Source: Gigantopelta aegis (Eukaryota > Mollusca > Gastropoda > Neomphalida > Peltospiridae). From it: a stretch of 64,000 bases of DNA. The notes beneath the pieces are model-generated. The model made no database searches. It had not been told where the DNA came from and saw only the letters and a program-made list of their open reading frames with translations. Both the position numbers and the translations under genes were made by a program. Of the stretch, positions 56,401 through 64,000 are shown piece after piece (position 1 is the stretch's first letter; each line of letters starts with the position of its first letter). The stretch covers positions 59,341,824 to 59,405,823 of the forward strand of contig NC_054712.1 of NCBI RefSeq assembly GCF_016097555.1, read 5' to 3'.

Positions 56401-58132
56401 TTAAAGGCATTCATCTGATTACATGGTGGGTTGCATATTAAAGGCATTCATCTGATTACATGGCGGGATTAAAGGAGTTCATCTGATTACATAGTGGGTT
56501 GCATTAAAGGCGTTCATCTGATTACATGGTGGGTTGCGGGATTAAAGGAGTTCAACTGATTACATGGTGGGTTGCGGTATTAAAGGAGTTCATCTGATTA
56601 CATGGCATTAAAGGAGTTCATCTGATTACATGGCGGGTTGCGGGATTAAAGGAGTTCATCTGATTACATGGCGGGTTGCGGTATTAAAGGAGTTCATCTG
56701 ATTACATGATGGGTTGTGGGATTAAAGGAGTTCATTTGATTACCTGATGGGTTGCAGGATTAAAGGAGTTCATTTGATTACATGGACCATTGGTGGGTTG
56801 CGGGATTAAAGGAATTCATCTGATTACATGATGGGTTGCGGTACTAAAGGAGTTCATTTGATTACATGATGGGTGGCGGGATTAAAGGAGTTCATTTGAT
56901 TACCTGATGGGTTGCGGGATTAAAGGAGTTCATCTGATTACATGGTGGGTTGCGGGATTAAAGGAGTTCATCTGATTACATGGCAGGTTGCGGTATTAAA
57001 GGAGTTCATCTGATTACCTGATGGGTTGTGGGATTAAAGGAGTTCATTTGATTACCTGATGGGTTGCAGGATTAAAGGAGTTCATTTGATTACATGGACC
57101 ATTGGTGGGTTGCGGGATTAAAGGAATTCATCTGATTACATGATGGGTTGCGGTACTAAAGGAGTTCATTTGATTACATGATGGGTGGCAGGATTAAAGG
57201 AGTTCATTTGATTACCTGATGGGTTGCGGGATTAAAGGAGTTCATCTGATTACATGGTGGGTTGCGGGATTAAAGGAGTTCATCTGATTACATGGCAGGT
57301 TGCGGTATTAAAGGAGTTCATCTGATTACCTGATGGGTTGTGGGATTAAAGGAGTTCATTTGATTACCTGATGGGTTGCGGGATTAAAGGAGTTCATCTG
57401 ATTACATGATGGGTTGTGGGATTAAAGGAGTTCATTTGATTACCTGATGGGTTGCAGGATTAAAGGAGTTCATTTGATTACATGGACCATTGGTGGGTTG
57501 CGGGATTAAAGGAGTTCATTTGATTACCTGATGGGTTGCAGGATTAAAGGAGTTCATTTGATTACATGGACCATTGGTGGGTTGCGGGATTAAAGGAGTT
57601 CATCTGATTACATGGTGGGTTGCAGTATTAAAGGCATTCATCTGATTACATGGTGGGTTGCAGTATTAAAGGCATTCATCTGATTACATGGTGGGTTGCG
57701 GGATTAAAGGAGTTCATCTGATTACATAGTGGGTTGCAGAATTAAAGGCGTTCATCTGATTACATGGTGGGTTGCGGGATTAAAGGTGTTCAACTGATTA
57801 CATGGTGGGTTGCGGTATTAAAGGAGTTCATCTGATTACATGGCGGGTTGCGGGATTAAAGGAGTTCATCTGATTACATGGCGGGTTGCGGGATTAAAGG
57901 CGTTCATTTGATTACATGGCGGGTTGCGGGATTAAAGGAGTTCATCTGATTACATGGCGGGTTGCGGGATTAAAGGAGTTCATCTGATTACATGGCGGGT
58001 TGCGGGATTAAAGGTGTTCATCTGATTACATGGCGGGTTGCGGGATTAAAGGAGTTCATCTGATTACATGGCGGGTTGCGGGATTAAAGGAGTTCATCTG
58101 ATTACATGGCGGGATTAAAGGGATTGTCCTGA
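53401..58132 (+). repeat. 38-bp satellite, about 120 units, derived from a tRNA-like head
   Basis: The unit is ggagttcatctgattacatg followed by gtgggttgcgggattaaa. The left border reads ggctcggtggttagagcg, box-A form, continuing directly into the first unit. Each unit keeps a box-B-like gggttgcgggatt. Variants include an inserted accattgg (46-bp units), gtactaaagg and gggtggcggg. Marker spacing shows 312-bp and 1220-bp higher-order periods. It lies in CEP76 intron 4. Confidence 0.97.
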
Positions 58133-58384
58133 ATTAGCAACCATTTTAAGATCTTTCCGGCCTCTAATGAGCCTTTTTGGCGACTAAAAGTTTACTTCGT
58201 AATATATTATAGCCAATGTATTTTTCATGCTGGGGTGTCGTTAAACATTAATAATATATAGTTTTTCATATGTACAAACTTATTGGAAGGTAAAATCTGG
58301 TTTGTGTTATTTATAAACATTAGGACAACAACAAACACTTTGTTTATATAGAGACTGATATTCTAAACAACAAAATGTCTTTAA

Positions 58385-58759
58385 CCTTTAGAGTACTGAA
58401 TTAATTTTTGACAAAAACTATGTTGAGTGGGTACAAGTTTATAAGTTTTACTCGCATATATTCATTTAAATGTTTTATAAATACATAAAATAAAGGTCAT
58501 ATATGAATTGTCTAGTATTATTTTTGTGGGTTTTTGTAATTTTAATATATTTTAGATCAGTTAATAGCGATTAAAATTAGGCGTGTGTACTTACGGGCAT
58601 TTGTGGCCAGCTGTCCAGTATTTATGTCCATTATTTCCAATAACTGGTTTTCTGACCAGAATTTTTAAAAAACCAAAACAAACTACGATTCATATTGCAA
58701 TATTTGGTGAGTTTTGTTGTTGGTAAAACGATCAAATTTATTATCATTTTAGCTGTCAC
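58385..58759. mobile_element. piggyBac-like MITE, copy 3, truncated
   Basis: Begins after TTAA (58381-58384) with cctttagagtactgaatt and follows copies 1 and 2 up to agctgtcaca. There it passes abruptly into LINE sequence. The remaining third, with the palindrome, was not found downstream. 58133-58380 holds a damaged MITE left end (aaagggattgtcctgaatt) and a SINE family C tail (about 58210-58250). Confidence 0.78.
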
Positions 58760-60300
58760 ATTAAATATAAACTACTCTGAATCGAAAATCATCTGGATAG
58801 GCAGTAAAAAATATTCAAAAGATGTTTTTCATCATCCAAAATGGAAGTTAGAATGGGGTGCAGAAACCTTTTCCTTACTAGGAGTATATTTTTCAGTTAA
58901 TATTGAAGAAATGATTCAAACTAACTTTGAACTGAAGTTAGTGGAGATGAATTTTTTTTTTAAACAATGGTCCACTAGAAAATTAACTCCACTGGGTAGC
59001 GTCGTTGTTATCAAAACCTTAATAATTTCAAAAATAACACATTTATTAATTGCATTACCAAATGTACCAGATCAAGTAACAGAACAAATAACTAAAATGT
59101 TTATTTTATTTTATTTGGCAAAACAAACCAGAAAAATTCAAAAGAGAAGTACTAATGCAAGACTATGTAAATGGAGGCATCAAAATGCTAAACATTAGAA
59201 ATTTTACAACTGCGTTAAAAGCTACTTGGTTAAGAAGACTTCTAATATCAACTCGAAATGGACACATCTTTTCCAAGCTGTAACAGGTTTAACGACAGCA
59301 AATATGATTAAATATGGAGATTATTATATTCAGCTAAAAATTACAAAAATTAAAAATAATTTTTGGAAAGATGTGTTACAAAGCTGGCTTACCATTCAAC
59401 AGAAAGAAAGCCCTGATAATAATGAAGATATAATGAGCTTAAACATTTGGTACAATAGCAAAATTTAAAAAAACCCCGGCAAACCTTTTATTTATATAAA
59501 GTATTTGCAAAAAGGCATAATATTTATTCAAGATCTAATAGACAAAAAATGGGACATTAATGAATTACAATACTTTCATAATAAAATATCAAGTACAGTC
59601 GAATTTTTTAGAATATGCTACTTTAATCAGAGCCATTAAATTATATATTTGTAAAACAAAATCAAACAACCAAAGTTTTAACACTGTTTGCAACCCGATT
59701 CTTCCTTTTAAAATAAAACTATTTTTAAAAGATACAAACCTAAGTAAGCAAATATACGCAATATTAAATCGCACTACAATAGTTCCTATGTCTCAAAAAA
59801 AATATTCAGTATTGGGTTTTGACTTCACTTCACAAGTATGAGGAAAGTATTATGCTCTACCATTCAAAACTATTAAAGACCCATCTTTATTATGGTTTCA
59901 GTATAAAATTTTACACAGGGTAACAGCTACAAATATATTTCTAAATAAAATAAAATATGTTGATTCTAATATTTGCGATTTTTGCCATCTTATGCCAGAA
60001 ACACTGGAACACTTATTTTATGAGTGCTCTAAAGTTATGGTCCTATGGAAAGCAGTAGAAGAATGGGCATTAAAAAAGGTGAAAAATTTCAGTTAGATAA
60101 AAACATGGTTTTATTTGGTAGCATAACAAAAAAGCATTGTTTTATTAATTGGTTGATTATTAATATTAAGTATTATATATATAGAACAAAATTACAAAAG
60201 ATCAGATTAAATAAAAACGCAATGCAAAATATCGCCAGTTTGGAAAACGTATCTCGACTTTCTATAATTTCTTTTCTTTTTAAGATCTCATTGATATTAT
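58760..60300 (+). mobile_element. LINE fragment, L1/Tx1-like ORF2 C-terminal half
   Basis: 5'-truncated non-LTR element in three frames. First: ESKIIWIGSKKYSKDVFHHP, LLGVYFSVNIEEM and LTPLGSVVVIKTLIISKITH. Then GLTTANMIKYGDYYIQLKI, and then a C-terminal PSLLWFQYKILHRVTATNIF with ICDFCHLMPETLEHLFYECS. The WIGSKK and ETLEHLF motifs are typical of the L1/Tx1 group downstream of the RT core. A shift near 59108 and several stops mark it as inactive. Confidence 0.85.
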
Positions 60301-60317
60301 TTATCTTTCAAGAATTT

Positions 60318-60358
60318 TTTTTTTTTTTTTTTTCTATTTTAATTTTTTTTTTTTTTTT
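60318..60358 (+). repeat. T-rich low-complexity tract
   Basis: Two long T runs separated by ctattttaa. They follow the LINE remnant. Confidence 0.8.
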
Positions 60359-60599
60359 CCTTCTCTCACTCTTTGTTTCTATTTCTAGTACTCTTCTTCC
60401 TAGTCTCCAGAATATTTCCCCTTCAGTTATATAAGGCTTTTGCATGGCTAATATCCAGTTTTACAGTATCATGTTAAGCCTATCTGTTTCATCTTAATAT
60501 TGAATACTATGTATGTGTGCATATGGCTCGCGCCGTTTGTGTTCCTTTCGCCTATCTTCGGCTTCATCCCTGTTACTTTACACGTCTGTGTCTGTCTAT

Positions 60600-60736
<137 letters not shown>

Positions 60737-61547
60737 CCTCCCATACACACATATGCATATGCATATGTATACACATATTGTTTAATAAGTGCTTTATATA
60801 AGAGTGTATAGCTTTAATTATGTATCGTTTATGTATTAACAATAATACCATGTACAGCAATGATTCAAGACCCCAACCTTGACCTTGCTTATAGGAGCTC
60901 GGTCATGGATTTAGTGGGCCTTGTTTCTCTAAATATGCATTATAAATGAAACTTACATTCATTTGGAATACCAAACCTAGTTATTGGGGGAATTCCATGA
61001 TACGCTTATTTTTTAAAATTTGGAACTCTTCTTGTGATGAGACATGAAAAATACAGGAAAACAGACTCATAGTGATGAGGTTATATATATGACAATCATA
61101 TAATGTATTTCTGGATTTTATATAAACGATCGCCGTGAGACTTGGCAAATGAGGGCCGGCTATATATATGGCAAATAAAAAATATATTATTTCATGACGA
61201 AAATAACCGCGAATACGCTAAAATAAAATAATAAACAGTCGGAACATGAACTCACCATTTATTATTATAATTATTATTATTAGGCGTGTGTGCAAATAAT
61301 TTTGACTGGTTCGCAAAGTGGTATTTCGGTTTTAATGTATAGTGTAAAAAACAGTGTATTTTTGCATGTTTTGTCGTCCAAAGATTGGCTAAGTATTACT
61401 TAACCCAGTTGAATCCAGTTCTACGTGCAGGGACAAGTTCAGCATGCCGTTTGTGCATGTATGCATGCACGTTAATCTTGCATTTTTATAGCCGAAACTC
61501 CTCCAGATAAAACACCACACCTCCACCCCAAAAAGGTAGTAGTAGGC
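60737..61547. other. CEP76 intron 4, unassigned part
   Basis: AT-rich, no gene seen; a short (tta)n lies at 61258-61282. Confidence 0.5.
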
Positions 61548-62042
61548 TAATAATAATAATAGTAGTATTAGTATTAGTAGTAGTAGTAGTAGTAGGAATA
61601 GTAGTAGTAGTAGTAGGAGGAGTAGGAGTAGTAGTAGTAGTAGGAGTAGTGGTAGTAGGAGTAGTAGTAGGAGTAGTAGTAGTAGTAGGAGGAGTAGGAG
61701 TAGTAGTAGTAGGAGTAGTAGTAGGGAGTAGTAGTAGTAGTAGTAGAGTAGTAGTAGTAGTAGTAGTAGTAGAATAGTAGTAGTAGTAGTAGGAGGAGTA
61801 GGAGTAGTAGTAGTAGTAGGAGTAGTGGTAGTAGGAGTAGTAGTAGGAGTAGTAGTAGTAGTAGGAGGAGTAGGAGTAGTAGTAGTAGGAGGAGGAGTAG
61901 TAGTAGTAGTAGTAGTAGTAGGAATAGTAGTAGTAGTAGTAGTAGGAATAGTAGTAGTAGTAGGAGGAGTAGGAGTAGGAGCAGCAGTAGTAATAATAGT
62001 AATAGGAATAATAATTGTGTATTATTATTATTATTATTATTA
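61548..62042 (+). repeat. (TAG)n-type trinucleotide repeat
   Basis: About 450 bp of tag units with interspersed gag, followed by (tta)n at 62020-62042. Long frames on the opposite strand (Tyr/Ser/Thr-rich) are artefacts. It ends a few bases before the Tigger left end. Confidence 0.97.
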
Positions 62043-62048
62043 CATGTA

Positions 62049-63779
62049 CAGTCAAATCCACTTAATTGGATGTCGGATTATTGTATATTTCGGATATTTG
62101 AATATGTTTGTCCTGCACGGAACCATTTGCCATTATGACAATACAAAATCCAACGGTTAATTGGATGTGTTTTTTAACGTGTTTTCGGATATTTGAATAT
62201 AAAATTATCCTTGCCGAATGGCAATTGCACGTAAAACATAGGAAAGTTTGTGTTACTTGATGTGTTTTTGTAAAATTTATGATCGTACGTAATACCATAC
62301 TATCGTACATGCAGAAATGAATACTTTTAATTTTATTTAATTTCATTGTTAAAAAAAAAGAAAAAGACTTACAACAAACTTGTTTTCTTGTTTCTTAAAT
62401 TATTTCGGATTCAGACTCGTTATTAATCAATACATTTCCTAATTACATCGTAATTAATCCATGAACTCTGAGATTCATCTCAAATGTGACCCAATGGCCG
62501 AGACAATGCAGGACAATCAAGGATCAAAGTCGGTCATTCCCACCTTGTTGGCGGCCACGTGCGTTTCGTAAGCAGGCATCCCTTAATCTCATGTCGGCCA
62601 CTTTTGAAGCAGTGTATGTTTAATCCATAAATAAACACTTGTCAGATATTTTTCTCTATGAATTGTCGGTGACAGTAACAAACAAAAGCCGTTTGCTACT
62701 AGTGTTATTTTTAGCGGGATCTTTTGATCACTTGATTTTTCTTCTGCAGCTCACAATGTGAGGCCCCATTTGGGGTGACCGATTATGGTAATTACTGTTT
62801 AAATTGTTAAATGCCGACAAAAGGTAAGTTGTAGGAGATTTTCTTAGCAAGTTGGATTAATCATCTTTTGGCTATAAATATTGACAAGAACTTTTTTTCT
62901 TCACAATGTCAACATGGCAAATAAACGGAAACGAAATGATTTATCTTTGGCTCAGAAATACGACGAGATATGTGCCCAATATCTCGCCAATGCTAACCCA
63001 GAACGAAAAAGACAGAGAACGGGAAAAGCAGCCAATGTGGAGAAGGCCTTATCAGAATGGTTTTCCATCGCCAGACAAAAAGATATTCCAATATCGGGCC
63101 CAATATTAGCGTTTGTGTTTGTGTTTTTCCTTCTGTTACATTGAATAACGGCCTTTCACTTATTTGACTTTGGCCAGTCTAGTTTACCTGTCAAATCAGT
63201 TACAAATGCACACAGATAATAGTCAGATAGACGTCCTGGTAAAATACAGAACATGGAAATGACTACTTATTCAAGATTATATTGGGTGGTGGGGGTGGGG
63301 TCTTGTTGCACTTGATTTACAAATGTACAAAGAAGTTAATAACGGCCGTTTAATTATCAAGAAGTTAATAACGGCCTTTTAATTATTTGACTGTGGCCAG
63401 TCTAATTGAGCTTCCGGTGGTTTTATCTGGGTCATTAGATGTTTATAGTCACTTCTACCTCTAGGCGTACAAACGGCATTAACTGTTGCCTCTTGTATTT
63501 ATCAAGTTTATAGACAAACTTGATAATGACAACAGAGTCACAATATGGAACTTGGAATCGGTATTTTATTAACACAAAATACTTACCGTTTTTTGACGAA
63601 AATTCCACATGTCATGAGGCCCAAATTGGGAGAATCGTAATTAGGGTTTGCATAAATCAACAAGAGGTCTTAATTGGGTATATCGTATGTCGAAACTGTA
63701 CCTTCGGTTTATTGAATATGCCGCTTATTTGAATATATTTTTGTTGCACGAGGCACATCCAAATAAGCGGATTTGACTG
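62049..63779 (+). mobile_element. Tigger/pogo transposon, deletion derivative
   Basis: The ends cagtcaaatccacttaattg and (inverse) cagtcaaatccgcttatttg match at 22 of 24 bases and are flanked by TA (62047-62048, 63780-63781). The 1731-bp element carries the 5' end of a transposase frame at 62914-63144 but lacks the DDE core. Subterminal direct motifs ttgaatatgtttgtcctgca and ttgaatatatttttgttgca occur at both ends. Confidence 0.9.
62914..63144 (+). pseudogene. Tigger transposase N-terminal fragment
   Basis: Starts MANKRKRNDLSLAQKYDEI, the usual first helix of a CENP-B/Tigger HTH, then skips to NPERKRQRTGKAANVEKALS and EWFSIARQKDIPISGPIL, the second HTH region. About 25-30 residues between them appear deleted. 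After GPIL the frame runs into AFVFVFFLLLH and stops, so the catalytic part is gone. Confidence 0.85.
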
Positions 63780-63781
63780 TA

Positions 63782-64000
63782 TTATAATGTTGGTAAAATC
63801 ACGTCGCGGTGGGGTAGGGTGGTTGGGTGCGGTTGTTATAAAAACATTACATAAATTTAGAGGGGGACCCGGGAGTGGTCTCAGCTTTACTAGTAGCCTA
63901 TTAAAAATGTATTTTTAGTTTTATTGCCCTTTGCAATTTTGAGCATTTGAAATGTGACTAAATACAGCAAAATAACCTTTTAGTCATATTTATTTACGGT
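63782..64000. other. Right edge, CEP76 intron 4
   Basis: No feature seen apart from short G-rich stretches (ggtggggtagggtggttggg). The next CEP76 exon is expected beyond the window. Confidence 0.4.

Noticed and set aside
53401-58132. CRISPR-like array (regular direct repeats)
   Set aside because: Units are contiguous with no unique spacers, lie in an animal intron, and have no cas genes nearby; it is a satellite.
61486-62160. Tyr/Ser/Thr-rich frame of about 190 codons and a Val/Gly-rich frame
   Set aside because: Translation of a (TAG)n-type repeat.

Overview
The window reads as nuclear DNA of a mollusc, most likely a gastropod. The grounds are intron-rich animal genes, an AT-rich background, and dense tRNA-headed SINEs whose conserved core and 3' tail I recognise from molluscan genomes. 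The genus cannot be fixed from sequence alone. No prokaryotic gene, virus-like element or CRISPR array was found.

Host genes. (1) A GDAP1-like GST-fold gene on +, four exons 2435-10094; the first coding exon lies left of the window. (2) An intronless FITM2 (fat storage-inducing transmembrane protein 2) on -, 19312-20283. (3) A complete eight-exon MEAK7/TLDC1 gene (TLDc domain, lysosomal mTOR signalling) on -, 24665-40656. (4) The first four exons of CEP76 (centriolar C2 protein) on +, 40852-50779, with the rest beyond the right edge. MEAK7 and CEP76 are head to head with 195 bp between their start codons. The four genes do not form one pathway.

Layout. 1-10 kb: GDAP1-like introns with SINEs, a pogo-like MITE and a 74-bp tandem array split by a hAT-type element. 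10-19 kb: intergenic SINEs and MITEs. 19-20 kb: FITM2. 20-24.6 kb: intergenic, with a 33-bp array. 24.6-40.7 kb: MEAK7, whose introns hold a 3-kb 54-bp array, two LINE fragments in opposite orientation and foldback MITEs. 40.8-50.8 kb: CEP76 exons 1-4, whose introns hold an (AT)n-bearing array, a second hAT copy and a Kolobok-like THAP transposon. 50.8-64 kb: CEP76 intron 4, with a foldback element carrying piggyBac-like MITEs, a 4.7-kb 38-bp satellite, an L1/Tx1-type LINE fragment, microsatellites and a Tigger/pogo deletion derivative.

Main observations. The GDAP1-like protein ends in a hexapeptide repeat plus a cysteine cluster instead of the usual membrane anchor. Both MEAK7 and CEP76 have a tandemly duplicated 3' splice site whose decoy copies lead to early stops. 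The 38-bp satellite seems to have grown out of a SINE tRNA-like head. Several intronic arrays carry a poly(A)-signal hexamer in the sense strand of the host gene. I found no convincing new biochemical system; the novelty is in gene architecture and repeat biology.
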